Source: Pseudovibrio denitrificans JCM 12308
GTDB taxonomy: Bacteria > Pseudomonadota > Alphaproteobacteria > Rhizobiales > Stappiaceae
NCBI RefSeq assembly: GCF_001310815.1
Contig: NZ_BAZK01000002.1
Location: 296,443 to 360,442 of the forward strand
DNA: 64,000 nucleotides
Direction of reading: 5' to 3'
Of the stretch, positions 9,664 to 18,617 are shown piece by piece. The notes beneath the pieces are model-generated. The model had not been told where the DNA came from. It ran no database searches and worked only from the letters and a program-made list of their open reading frames with translations. The position numbers were made by a program, and so were the translations under genes. Position 1 is the first letter of the stretch, and every line of letters begins with the position of its first letter.

Positions 9664-10626
9664 GTGAAGGTTGCAGGCGATCCTTCCATAGCTGGGCGTA
9701 TTGAGTTGGCTTTTCAAAAAGCCAGTTCCAAAACGGGTACGTCCTTTGATTTCCTGCTGCAAGCTGCTGCTCGTGAATCCTCCTTTGATCCCAATGCCAA
9801 AGCCAAGACGTCTTCTGCGTCCGGCCTTTTTCAGTTTATCGAGTCGACCTGGCTTGAAACTCTCAAGAAAAATGGAGAGGAGCTAGGACTCGGGGACTAT
9901 GCCCAGCACATTCGCGTGGATGGTAGCGGCAAGTACCGGGTAGACAACAAGCACCTGAAGCAACAGTTGTTGGACCTTCGTCATGATCCGGAGATTTCAT
10001 CTCTGGTTGCTGGTGCGTTGGCGAAAGACAATGCGTCCGGTCTTTCTTCAAATCTTGGGCGTGATCCGTCGGCTGGTGAGTTGTATCTGGCGCACTTCCT
10101 TGGTGTGAACGGCAGTTTGCGTCTGCTGAATGCGGTGGAGGATAGTCCTCAGCATCCAGCCGCTGATCTGTTTCCTTTGCAGGCCCGCGCCAACAAAGCA
10201 GTCTTTTACAGCAGAGACGGGCAACCTCGGTCAGTGAGTGATGTTCATGATCGGTTGGTCGGTCAGTTTAATGAGACCATCGCCGGAGCAGAGCGTCCTG
10301 CCGTTGGGCTGCGCAAGGGGCCGATTACCAAGCCCATTGATAGCCACCGCGTTGAAAGCCGTATTCTGACGGCGTGGCGGGCGACGACTGTCGACAAAAA
10401 TGAAGCACCTTTCCAGTCCTTGTTCCGGACTGATGAAGCAGCTGCTGTGACGGCCTCCAAAGCTGTCAGTGAGACGAAGCGGTCTGGTGTGGAAGTGCAA
10501 GAATCCATCAGTCAGCAGTTTGTTGCGCCTAAACCTATTGCGCGTCCTTCCGGGGCTCCTCTGGACCTGACGAAATTTCTCGCGCCAGCGCAAACCAGCG
10601 GAAAGTCCTTAAGTAAGAAGGTCTAG
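9664..10626 (+). CDS. Lytic transglycosylase (SLT domain) protein
   Basis: The protein has 320 residues from GTG 9664, preceded by a GGGGG stretch. The N-terminal 180 residues form an SLT domain: catalytic Glu in AAARESSFDPNA, the SSASGLFQFIESTW motif, and AHFLGVNGSLRLL. Such enzymes cleave peptidoglycan glycan strands. No signal peptide is visible, as in the cytoplasm-start family found in Rhizobiales near motility or secretion genes. The C-terminal 140 residues are low in pattern and probably disordered. No flagellar genes are nearby. Confidence 0.85.
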   Translation: MKVAGDPSIAGRIELAFQKASSKTGTSFDFLLQAAARESSFDPNAKAKTSSASGLFQFIESTWLETLKKNGEELGLGDYAQHIRVDGSGKYRVDNKHLKQQLLDLRHDPEISSLVAGALAKDNASGLSSNLGRDPSAGELYLAHFLGVNGSLRLLNAVEDSPQHPAADLFPLQARANKAVFYSRDGQPRSVSDVHDRLVGQFNETIAGAERPAVGLRKGPITKPIDSHRVESRILTAWRATTVDKNEAPFQSLFRTDEAAAVTASKAVSETKRSGVEVQESISQQFVAPKPIARPSGAPLDLTKFLAPAQTSGKSLSKKV

Positions 10627-10772
10627 CCTCCTGTGATTTACAGGTGTGCCCTGGTGCTCTGATCTCTCAAAAAGCACGTTTTGCGAGAAACTGCGAGTGC
10701 GGTGAACGAAGCCTTAAGAATTATGATTAATTATTTCTACCCATAGTTGGTGGATACAGGTTTCCGAGTACC

Positions 10773-11912
10773 ATGATTATCAAGAGTTTCCTGAATTGGG
10801 TGCAGTATGCGCCAAGTGGTAGTCGCGCACAGGCGGCTGGTGCTTTGGCACGTGCGTTTTTGTACTCTGACCTTGAAGGCTCTGAACACAGTGAAGCGGA
10901 AGCGGCTTTGACCTTCCTGCTTGATGATCGTGATGTTGCCGTTCGGGTCGCCCTTGCAGAAGCGTTTGGCGCTGCGAAGGTTGTGCCTGCGCACATCATT
11001 TCTGCTTTGCTGGTGGATGAGGATGAGGTTGCGCTGCCTTTGCTTTCTGGTGCAACGGAAATCCCGGAAGGGGAGCTGGTTGATTTGGTTGCGACCGGGT
11101 CTGCAAGGCGCTGTGTGGCTGTGGCCAGTCGTCCTGATATCTCGGTGGGCCTGTCGGCTGCCATCTGTGAGGTTGCTTGTGAAGAGGCCTGCGCGGCTTT
11201 GTTGAGCAATGAGAAAGCTGAGCTGACTTCCAGCAGTATGGAGCGTATCGTTGCGCGGTTTGGTGAGAGCCGCGATGTTAAAGATGCTTTGATGTCTCGT
11301 GATGATGTTCCGCTGCAGATCCGTCATATGATGCTGCGTCGTTATACTGAAAGCCTTGGTGATCACCCGCAGGTGTTGGGAGCGCGGAACATGCGTGCGC
11401 CGGAGCAATTGGTGGCTGATGCTCAGGATCGTTCGACAATTTCACTAGCCTGGAGTGCTTCTGATAAAGAGCTTCAGGGATTGGTGGAGCATCTGGTGGT
11501 GTCAGCGCAAATGACGAGTGTTCTGTTGCTGCGTGCTGCTGTAACTGGTTGTTTTAACTTGCTCACCAACTCTCTGTCGCGTTTGTCTGAGTATGATGAA
11601 GATCAGGTTTTCGATGCTCTGGCGACACCGTTCAGTCCTGCTCTGCGCCGGGTGCTTTCAGCAGCTGGTTTGCCGGATCGGACACATGCACTGTTTCAGG
11701 AGTGTATTGCCAGCTGGCAGCGGGTTGAGAACATGCAGATTGACCACTGGTCCAAGTCCCGTATCGTAGCGGGGGATCTAATTGCACTGGAAGATGAGCT
11801 GGGAGTTGAGGATCTGGGTGATCTTCAGGATCTGCTGCATCGTCTTTCCAACGAGGCTGCTCGTGAAAGTGCGCGGACCCGTGTTGCTGAAATGCTGAGT
11901 GACGTTGCTTAA
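10773..11912 (+). CDS. DUF2336 domain protein
   Basis: The protein has 379 residues from ATG 10773. It is alpha-helical and rich in Ala, Glu and Leu. HEAT-like early segments (LLDDRDVAVRVALAEAFG) and the pattern continuing through ALLSNEKAELTSSSMERIVARFG match the alphaproteobacterial DUF2336 family. The family has no defined function, though members often sit near signalling genes. Here the convergent neighbour at 11934 is an HPt-domain protein, which makes a phosphorelay link possible but unproven. Confidence 0.82.
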   Translation: MIIKSFLNWVQYAPSGSRAQAAGALARAFLYSDLEGSEHSEAEAALTFLLDDRDVAVRVALAEAFGAAKVVPAHIISALLVDEDEVALPLLSGATEIPEGELVDLVATGSARRCVAVASRPDISVGLSAAICEVACEEACAALLSNEKAELTSSSMERIVARFGESRDVKDALMSRDDVPLQIRHMMLRRYTESLGDHPQVLGARNMRAPEQLVADAQDRSTISLAWSASDKELQGLVEHLVVSAQMTSVLLLRAAVTGCFNLLTNSLSRLSEYDEDQVFDALATPFSPALRRVLSAAGLPDRTHALFQECIASWQRVENMQIDHWSKSRIVAGDLIALEDELGVEDLGDLQDLLHRLSNEAARESARTRVAEMLSDVA

Positions 11913-11933
11913 GCCACTCAGTTCGTTTCCCGA

Positions 11934-12476
11934 TTAGCTATCGATGAGCTGAGTGAGTGGTTCGCTGGCTTCTTCCAGACGTGAGACAAGCGCTACGCCG
12001 AGCTTGTTGGTATCATCGCGGGCGTCTTCTGAAATCATTGCATTGATTGCACTGACGTGTTGGGCGATGAGCTCTTTCGGGTAGGTGTCTTGCGCTTTGG
12101 CTGCGACGAGCAGGAGTGTCAGGTTGTTTGCGACGCGACCGACCAATGGGAAGCCCAGAGTTTCGGCCTGCCCCTTGATGTCATGAGCGCAGCGGAACAG
12201 GCTGTCGTAGGTTTCTTCAGTAAAGTCAGCGTCTTGTGCTGCCTGATTGGCTTCTTTCAGGCAGTCGACTTCCGAGCCCATCCAGCTTTCAAACTTATCT
12301 GAAAGCTTTTCAATCGCTTCTTCAGCTGCTTTAACCGGATCAAACTTGGCTGCTTCAATGGTCGACATCTTCCGGACTTTTTTGGAAAGGTCGTTGGGAA
12401 CGCGGATGTGTTCCTGAGAAGATTTATCTGAACCAGTTGTAGAAGCCATTGTCTTGCGCAATTCCTGAGCCTGCAT
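11934..12476 (-). CDS. HPt (histidine phosphotransfer) domain protein
   Basis: The protein has up to 180 residues; the ATG at 12449 is an alternative start. The C-terminal 110 residues form a four-helix HPt domain with the phospho-acceptor motif AHDIKGQAETLGF, where the His accepts phosphate from receiver domains. The first 45 residues are charged and probably flexible. Stand-alone HPt proteins pass phosphate between hybrid kinases and response regulators; the partner is not in the immediate neighbourhood. The gene is convergent with the DUF2336 gene, 21 bp apart. Confidence 0.85.
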   Translation of the reverse strand: MQAQELRKTMASTTGSDKSSQEHIRVPNDLSKKVRKMSTIEAAKFDPVKAAEEAIEKLSDKFESWMGSEVDCLKEANQAAQDADFTEETYDSLFRCAHDIKGQAETLGFPLVGRVANNLTLLLVAAKAQDTYPKELIAQHVSAINAMISEDARDDTNKLGVALVSRLEEASEPLTQLIDS

Positions 12477-12596
12477 TGCTGTAGGCGCGAGTATATTTCG
12501 AATTCGTAATAATATCTAATGGTTTTATGGGCAATCCCAACCCGAAGTTGTCTCTAATAACATATTTGGCATGGGACTGCCATAAACGGGTGTGGC

Positions 12597-13373
12597 TCAG
12601 TACTTAAACATCTCTGAGAGGATACGTTCGTCCCAGCTGTGTTCATGATCGAACATGATGCAGCTTTCAGCGGTTGCGTCCTGATAGATGGTGGTGCTGA
12701 TAACATTGCGGAACTCGCGGTGATCAGCTGCCGCGTTGACCGGGCGCTTATCTGCCTCAAGTACCTCAATCTTCACGGTGTTTTGTGTAGAGAGCAGGGC
12801 GCCGCGCCAGCGTCTTGGGCGGAATGCGCTGATGGGCGTAAGTGCCATTAACGGCGAGTCAATTGGCAGGATCGGTCCATGGGCGGAGAGGTTATAAGCC
12901 GTGCTGCCCTGGGGAGTAGAAATAATGATGCCATCACAGGCCAGCTCTTCCATGCGCACACGTCCATCAACGGAGATGCGTAGTTTGGCGGCCTGATGTG
13001 ACTTGCGCAGGAAAGATACTTCATTGATTGCGCGGGCGGTGAACTCGTTGCCGTCTTTGTCGATCGCCTCGATGTTCAGTGGATGCAGAGGTGTTATCTC
13101 TGCTTTTTCAAGGCGTTCGACGAGATTTTCGGTGCGGTACTCGTTCATGAGGAAGCCGACTGAACCTCGATTCATGCCGTAGATGGGCATGCCGGTGTTC
13201 ATAAACTTATGTAGACAAGAGAGCATAACTCCGTCGCCACCAAGCGCGACGATGACGTCTGCTTCATCTTGTGAGGCAGATCCATACATCTTTTCAAGAG
13301 CTTGGCGTGCAGCAAGTGCTTCTGGCGTGTCACTGGAAACAAAAGCGATGCGGTTGATAGTTCTTCTCTTCAA
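12597..13373 (-). CDS. nadK: NAD kinase
   Basis: The protein has 258 residues. It phosphorylates NAD to NADP using ATP in the cytoplasm. The diagnostic motifs are present: VALGGDGVML near residue 45, GMNRGSVGFLMN, the NE motif in RAINEVSF, and the conserved LACDGIIISTPQGSTAY. The start is a TTG at 13373, chosen because GGGAGGAG lies six bases upstream. That site can pair with CCTCC further upstream (13384-13400), so ribosome access may be modulated. The length is normal for alphaproteobacterial NadK. Confidence 0.95.
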   Translation of the reverse strand: MKRRTINRIAFVSSDTPEALAARQALEKMYGSASQDEADVIVALGGDGVMLSCLHKFMNTGMPIYGMNRGSVGFLMNEYRTENLVERLEKAEITPLHPLNIEAIDKDGNEFTARAINEVSFLRKSHQAAKLRISVDGRVRMEELACDGIIISTPQGSTAYNLSAHGPILPIDSPLMALTPISAFRPRRWRGALLSTQNTVKIEVLEADKRPVNAAADHREFRNVISTTIYQDATAESCIMFDHEHSWDERILSEMFKY

Positions 13374-13739
13374 AGACGGCTCCTCCCTTAAAAAGGAGGT
13401 AGCATGACTTTCCGAAAATTCAAACTGCCTTTATGTCGCTTCTCGTCGGTTTGCCAAGGGATTAGGCGTTGCTGGTGTGATTTGCGCTGTCAAAAATACA
13501 TAGACACTATAAGTATTGTGTTGTGTATTTGTGCAATACTACTTGTTTGTATTCGAATAAACATCAAGGTACTGATTTGCAACAGTCTGTTTTTCAGTTG
13601 ATCGGAGGGGTTTTTGTTAAAATAACTTTCGAGTATGTTGAATGTGTTGCAGGTGGTTGAAATTCTCTCAAGATATCAATTATCTACAATGTTGCGACCA
13701 GAATATATTGCTTACCTTTTCTTATAGCTATTTGTAGCA

Positions 13740-13809
13740 GAGACCTTTTGAGCCTTAAGCAAGAGGTCGGTGGGAGCTTTTGCGCGGCGGCAGGGGCTCC
13801 CACCTTTTT
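13740..13809 (+). ncRNA. Candidate small RNA with two hairpins (suhB/alpha-r8-like?)
   Basis: The stretch forms two strong hairpins. GACCTTTTG (13742-13750) pairs with CAAGAGGTC (13760-13768) around a 9-nt loop. Directly after it, GGTGGGAGC (13769-13777) pairs with GCTCCCACC (13796-13804), followed by TTTTT. No protein-coding gene on the plus strand precedes this terminator; 13374-13739 is AT-rich and appears gene-free. The layout recalls the alphaproteobacterial suhB (MmgR/alpha-r8) RNA family, but I make that link from memory of its shape, not from a search. Confidence 0.5.
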
Positions 13810-13818
13810 ATGTTCTGG

Positions 13819-14960
13819 TCACTTGGTCGTCTGGTGCGGTAACACTTTGGTGCCGCCAGATATGGCGGTTGGAACGCCTGTGGTTCCCGGAAAACTGATC
13901 GGTAGTTTGCGGTCGCATCTGGCGGCGAGGAAGGCGAAGCATTCTGCTTCCACGGCATCTCCTCGCCAGCCAAGCTCTTCTGCTTGCATGATTTTTACGT
14001 TTGCACGCGCTTCGATTTCCTTCAGCAGCTGCGGGTTCTTGCGTCCTCCACCACAGGCTACCAGGCGAGCAGGGTGTTTTGGTAGCATGTCCAACCCTTT
14101 ACCGACTGCGCTTGCTGAGAAGGCGGTGAGTGTTGCTGCGCCGTCTTCCAGAGAGAGGCCGGTTGCCATGTCTTTGGTGAAGCTGTTGCGGTCGAGGGAT
14201 TTGGGGAAGGCTTCTGTGAGATAGGGGTGTTTGAGGAGTGACTGGAGGCGGGCCTCGTCCACTTGTCCGCTGGCGGCGATGAGGCCGTCGCGGTCCATGT
14301 CGCCGTGATTGTGTGAACTAATCCAGTCATTTATGGGGGCATTGGCCGGGCCGGTGTCGAAGGCGATGAGGGTGTTGTGCCCGTCCCACCAGGAGATGTT
14401 GCCGACACCGCCGAGGTTCAGGATGGCGGTATCTGTTGGATCGTCCGAAAGACCAGCGCTGCGCAGGAGGGCCTGATGGTAGATGGCGGCGAGGGGGGCG
14501 CCTTGACCACCGGCTTCGATATCCTGTGTTCTGAAGTCGTAAATAACTGGAATACCAAGACTATCGGCGATGATTTGCCCGTCACCGAGTTGGCGTGTTG
14601 CGCCTTTCTGACCGTCTTTAGGTGCGCGGTGCAGGACGGTTTGACCGTGAAAACCGATCAACGCAATATTTTGCGTTGAAATGGAGTTTTTTGAAAGGAA
14701 ATGCGAAATCGCGTGGGCCTGACCTTCACTCAGAGCTTTTTCCGCCCGTGAAAAAATTTCAGGTTCTTCGGCTGCGAAATTCCAGTCTTGAGCAGCGGTC
14801 ATGGCTTCGGCGATCAGCTGATTGGTTTCGGGGGGATAACTTGCCAAGGTATAGGGGCCGAACTCCTCGATGGTTTTGCCATCGGTTTTCAGTATGGCGA
14901 TGTCGACGTTGCGTCCATCACTGTTCCGGTCATGAGACCGATGCACCATTGCGCCGCCAT
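13819..14960 (-). pseudogene. anmK: Anhydro-N-acetylmuramic acid kinase, frame broken near start
   Basis: The enzyme phosphorylates and opens 1,6-anhydroMurNAc during peptidoglycan recycling. The long frame encodes the C-terminal 370 residues, with [36 protein letters not shown] and [12 protein letters not shown]. The N-terminal phosphate-binding loop [10 protein letters not shown] is in another frame, starting at ATG 14960 behind GGGGGA. Adding one base at 14912 fuses them as [18 protein letters not shown], 380 aa in all. Without this repair the open frame starts at an arbitrary ATG at 14949 and lacks the loop. Probably a one-base sequence error. Confidence 0.85.
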
Positions 14961-15076
14961 TTATTCCCCCACTTCCCTATTCTGGTAGACTTAAATCAGT
15001 TCGCAGTTTGTGTTTTGCAGCAAGGGGCAGACCTTGCGATGGAACACCTGCGAAGCCCTCACTTCATAGCGGGTTC

Positions 15077-15104
15077 CGGTGTTCCTGACAAACTTGGAAC
15101 ACCG
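15077..15104. repeat. Perfect inverted repeat in an otherwise empty intergenic region
   Basis: CGGTGTTCC (15077-15085) and GGAACACCG (15096-15104) are exact inverted copies around a 10-nt loop. No T-run follows. The 14961-15426 interval contains no convincing gene; its right half is AT-rich and may hold the promoter of the OmpW gene. Confidence 0.5.
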
Positions 15105-15426
15105 CAAGGTTGCAGGCTTTGGTTGAAAGGAGGCGGTTGTCGATGGGGAGGTTTGGTAGTCTCGGTGCGCATTACACATCAATCATGGTGATTGGTTGTG
15201 GCTGGTTATTCACTGCGCTCACTTGTTGGTGCTATTGAATTATGTTAGGCTTTATGTCGGAAATATCTATTTCAAATCTACTTTTTTGGATTATTTATCC
15301 GTCAAAATTACTATTATAAATAGTATTTATATTATCAATGTCAGTTTGATGCATCTCAATGCTGCTCTGATCCACTCTCAATAATTGGAATAAGTGTAAA
15401 ACTCACTTATGCAACTGGAGGTGGAG

Positions 15427-16107
15427 ATGAGTTTGAAAAGGGTGATGGGCCTGATGGCGAGCGCAGCGCTTATGGCGTCTGCTGGTCAGGCTCTGGCAGC
15501 GGATATGCCTGTGCCACAGGAAGATATCGCTGCTGCGGCTGCATCGGAAAAAAGCCCTTGGCAGATCCGTGTGCGTGCTCTGGGTGTTGTGACTGAAAAT
15601 AGCGGCCATGTGAATGGCGTAGCGGGTTCAGATCTGACTTATTCAGACACTGTCGTTCCTGAGCTGGATATTACCTATTACTTTACTGATAATATTGCTG
15701 CCGAGCTTATTCTGGGCACCACATGGGCCAACGTCGATGGTGATGGTGTGCTGGATGGTGCTGCTATTGGCGAGACTTGGGTTCTGCCACCAACCCTGAC
15801 CTTGCAGTATCACTTCACTAACTTTGGCAGCTTCAAGCCATATGTTGGTGCAGGTATCAACTACACGATTTTCTATAATCAGGATAGTCGTGGCAATTTC
15901 AAAGATATTGATATTGAAAATACCTTTGGTGCGGCTCTTCAGGTTGGTTTTGATTACATGATCGATGACAACTGGGGCGTCAACTTCGATGTGAAGAAGC
16001 TGTTCCTTGAGCCTGATTACAAAGTGAAGACCGACGCGGGTACGCTGCGAGGCACTGCTGAGCTTAATCCTTGGCTGATTGGTGCTGGTGTTACCTATCG
16101 CTTCTAA
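15427..16107 (+). CDS. OmpW family outer membrane protein
   Basis: The protein has 226 residues from ATG 15427, chosen because GGAGGTGGAG lies just upstream. A signal peptide ends at GQALAA. The mature part shows the OmpW eight-stranded barrel pattern: WQIRVRALGV, ELDITYYFTDNIAAEL, PPTLTLQYHF and SFKPYVGAGINYTIFY, ending in the outer-membrane signature Phe (GAGVTYRF). OmpW porins pass small hydrophobic molecules and are often tied to iron or oxidative stress. It is a single gene with its own terminator. Confidence 0.92.
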   Translation: MSLKRVMGLMASAALMASAGQALAADMPVPQEDIAAAAASEKSPWQIRVRALGVVTENSGHVNGVAGSDLTYSDTVVPELDITYYFTDNIAAELILGTTWANVDGDGVLDGAAIGETWVLPPTLTLQYHFTNFGSFKPYVGAGINYTIFYNQDSRGNFKDIDIENTFGAALQVGFDYMIDDNWGVNFDVKKLFLEPDYKVKTDAGTLRGTAELNPWLIGAGVTYRF

Positions 16108-16133
16108 GGCTGTTTTGGCCGCTTAGAAAAAGT

Positions 16134-16166
16134 AAGGCTTGGATGTTTGAGCACCCAAGCCTTTTG
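16134..16166 (+). terminator. Intrinsic terminator after ompW-like gene
   Basis: AAGGCTTGG (16134-16142) pairs with CCAAGCCTT (16155-16163), followed by TTTG. It sits between convergent genes and could serve both. Confidence 0.75.
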
Positions 16167-16188
16167 TTTATCGGGATTGCCTAGTGTT

Positions 16189-17277
16189 TCAGGCAGGTTC
16201 TGCTGCCTTTTCACTGTTCACCCGCACAGCTTTGCCATCTGCATCGAAGAAGTGGGTGAGGGCAGGGTCGAAGGAGAGGCCGACCGTGTCGCCTGCGCTG
16301 TAGTGCTTTAGACCGGACAGTCTGACCAGAATGGTGCCGAGCCCTTTGGCGGCAACATAGATGAACAGATCTGCACCCAGATATTCGACATGCTCCACCG
16401 TTCCCGTCACGGCGGCTTCTGCTGGTGGAACAACGCTGATGTGTTCCGGGCGGATGCCGAGTTTGACCGGTGTGCCTTCGTTATCTCTGAAAGGTGATGG
16501 CTGCTCGGAGAAACCAGCAAGCGTGAAAGTATCGCTGCTGAACTCAACGGGCATGATGTTCATCTTTGGTGAACCGATGAACTGTGCCACAAACAGGTTG
16601 TCTGGGCGCTCATAGAGCTCACGTGGAGAGCCGACCTGTTCGATACGGCCAGACTGCAGAACCACGATCTTGTCCGCCAATGTCATCGCTTCCACCTGAT
16701 CGTGGGTCACGTAGATCATGGTGGCATCCAGATTGCGGTGCAGTTTTGCAATCTCGAAACGCATTTCAACGCGCAGGGCGGCATCCAGATTGGAGAGCGG
16801 CTCATCAAACAGGAAGGCGGCTGGATCGCGGACAATAGACCGGCCAATGGCAACGCGCTGGCGCTGACCTCCAGAGAGCGCCTTCGGACGGCGGTCCAGA
16901 TACTCTTCCAGCTGAAGCACTTCCGCGGCCTTGTTGACCTTGGCCTCAATTTCAGCTTTTGGAGCGCCTGCTGTTTTCAGAGCAAAGCCCATGTTTTCGC
17001 GCACGCTCATGTGTGGGTAAAGCGCGTAGCTTTGGAACACCATGGAGAGCCCACGCCCGGACGGTGGCAGGGCGGTGACGTCCTTGCCATCAATGTGCAC
17101 GCTGCCCCGGCTGGCTTCTTCCAGACCGGAGATCACGCGCAGAAGTGTGGACTTGCCACAGCCAGAGGGCCCAACAAAGATGACGAACTCACCGGGATTG
17201 ATCTCAAGATCAATCCCTTTGATGACCTGAAGATCACCAAACCATTTTTCGACACCCTCAAGGCGAATAGCTCCCAT
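16189..17277 (-). CDS. ugpC: Sugar ABC transporter ATPase (UgpC/MalK type)
   Basis: The protein has 362 residues from ATG 17277, with AGGAGG upstream. It energises import of a sugar or glycoside at the inner membrane. Walker A is [12 protein letters not shown] near residue 36, the signature motif [13 protein letters not shown] near 134, and Walker [13 protein letters not shown]. The C-terminal OB-fold extension ([27 protein letters not shown]) is the MalK-type regulatory domain. It is the last gene of a six-gene operon with lacI, binding protein, two permeases and a GH63 hydrolase. The symbol describes the family; the real substrate is unknown. Confidence 0.9.
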   Translation of the reverse strand: MGAIRLEGVEKWFGDLQVIKGIDLEINPGEFVIFVGPSGCGKSTLLRVISGLEEASRGSVHIDGKDVTALPPSGRGLSMVFQSYALYPHMSVRENMGFALKTAGAPKAEIEAKVNKAAEVLQLEEYLDRRPKALSGGQRQRVAIGRSIVRDPAAFLFDEPLSNLDAALRVEMRFEIAKLHRNLDATMIYVTHDQVEAMTLADKIVVLQSGRIEQVGSPRELYERPDNLFVAQFIGSPKMNIMPVEFSSDTFTLAGFSEQPSPFRDNEGTPVKLGIRPEHISVVPPAEAAVTGTVEHVEYLGADLFIYVAAKGLGTILVRLSGLKHYSAGDTVGLSFDPALTHFFDADGKAVRVNSEKAAEPA

Positions 17278-17291
17278 TATTCCGTTCCTCC

Positions 17292-18578
17292 TCAGGCTGC
17301 TTTAGCGGTCAGGCTTGGTGTGGCCCATGTGAGCCAGATGGCGGATGTCCAGGAGAAGGAGTTGCCGCCAGCGCCTTCGCCGGTGATTGGATCAAAGTAT
17401 TCTGCAAAATCGCTCTTTTCGATCAGCGCAACTGTGTCGGTGCGCAGGCGCTCCGCGCGGGCGGTGTCGCCCAGTTCTGCAAAGCCGGTTGCGATCAGGT
17501 AATTGATGATGCCCCAGACAGGACCACGCCAGTAGCGCATGCTTTCAAACAGCGGGTGATCCGGGTCATAGCTTGGCATGGTGTAGTTGACCTTTGCCGC
17601 GATCCGATCGAAATGCTCGCGTGTTGGGTTGATGTACTTCTCTTCGCGAATGCCTGCATATGGAGCAAGGAAAGACGCGCTGGAAATGCCATCGCCCAGT
17701 ACATCATTGCGCAGATCGTACGTGACGAAAGCCTGCTTTTCTTCGTTCCAGAGTTTGGCGATGCCTTTTTCTGTGAGGGCGATCCAACCTTTCAGCTCTT
17801 CAGCTGCTTCGGTCTCGCCCAGCGCTTCGGCCATAGCCAGCAGGTCGCGGTCTGCGCGCAGCAGGATGAAAGTGTTGCCTGGGTCAGCGACGAAAAACGG
17901 ACATTGCTCTGCGACGATCTTTGGATCCCAGTTGTTATCACGACCAAACTTCACGATTGCCAGATAGCGGTCGTAGTCGATCTTCTTTGGACGCATCTCC
18001 GGGTTGACGTGGGATGTGTCTTTGCGAGTGTACTCACCAATATCAGAGATATCGACGTGGCTTGCTGCGTTGTCCCAGTCCGGCAGGTTGTCACGACCAG
18101 ATTCCCATGGGTGCATGATGGCGATGACGCCGTGGCCTTCTGGATCACGATAGGTGTGGTACCAGCGGTGCCATGCCAGCAGTTTTGGGAAGAGGGATTT
18201 GATTTTCTCTTTACCAGCTGCGGAGGTGTCCTGCTCAAACAAGCGGCGAACGACGGTTGCTGCCACTGGTGGCTGGGAATGGCCGGAAGTCGGGATCTTC
18301 GGGTTTGTGGTGCCCCAGACGGATGGGCCGGGGAAGTAGCTTGGGTCATCCTTGCGGAAGATGATGTGCGGCACCATGCCGTCATCCCACTGGCCTTCGA
18401 AGAGAAGTTCAATCTCTTCCCATGCGCGGTTCATGTTGAACGTTGCAAAGCCGAGGGCGACGAATGCACTGTCCCAGTTCCACTGGTAAGGGTAGAGACC
18501 TTTGGTCGGGATGGTATAGCCGCCCAGATCATTTTCCTTAAGGATGGAAATGGCCTGATTATCGAGTTGTGCGGACAT
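17292..18578 (-). CDS. GH63-type glycoside hydrolase (mannosylglycerate/glucosylglycerate hydrolase-like)
   Basis: The protein has 428 residues from ATG 18578, with GGAG eight bases upstream. It is an (alpha/alpha)6-barrel of the GH63/trehalase kind: [16 protein letters not shown] at the N-terminus, [21 protein letters not shown], and the C-terminal [14 protein letters not shown] and [12 protein letters not shown]. Bacterial proteins of this size and pattern include hydrolases of mannosylglycerate and glucosylglycerate, which are compatible solutes. No signal peptide is present, so it acts on sugar already imported by the adjacent transporter. Substrate assignment is inference. Confidence 0.8.
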   Translation of the reverse strand: MSAQLDNQAISILKENDLGGYTIPTKGLYPYQWNWDSAFVALGFATFNMNRAWEEIELLFEGQWDDGMVPHIIFRKDDPSYFPGPSVWGTTNPKIPTSGHSQPPVAATVVRRLFEQDTSAAGKEKIKSLFPKLLAWHRWYHTYRDPEGHGVIAIMHPWESGRDNLPDWDNAASHVDISDIGEYTRKDTSHVNPEMRPKKIDYDRYLAIVKFGRDNNWDPKIVAEQCPFFVADPGNTFILLRADRDLLAMAEALGETEAAEELKGWIALTEKGIAKLWNEEKQAFVTYDLRNDVLGDGISSASFLAPYAGIREEKYINPTREHFDRIAAKVNYTMPSYDPDHPLFESMRYWRGPVWGIINYLIATGFAELGDTARAERLRTDTVALIEKSDFAEYFDPITGEGAGGNSFSWTSAIWLTWATPSLTAKAA

Positions 18579-18617
18579 GTTAGATACTCCGATGTTTTTT
18601 CTTTTTGACAGTGCCAC

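Noticed and set aside
13404-13601. A 65-codon frame with an AAGGAGG sequence just upstream
   Set aside because: The spacing of three bases to the ATG is too short, the product is Cys-rich and random-looking, and the AAGGAGG is better explained as one arm of the hairpin in front of nadK.
17556-18608. A 350-codon open frame antisense to the GH63 hydrolase gene
   Set aside because: The sense strand encodes a clear glycoside hydrolase in an operon; the antisense translation has no family features.
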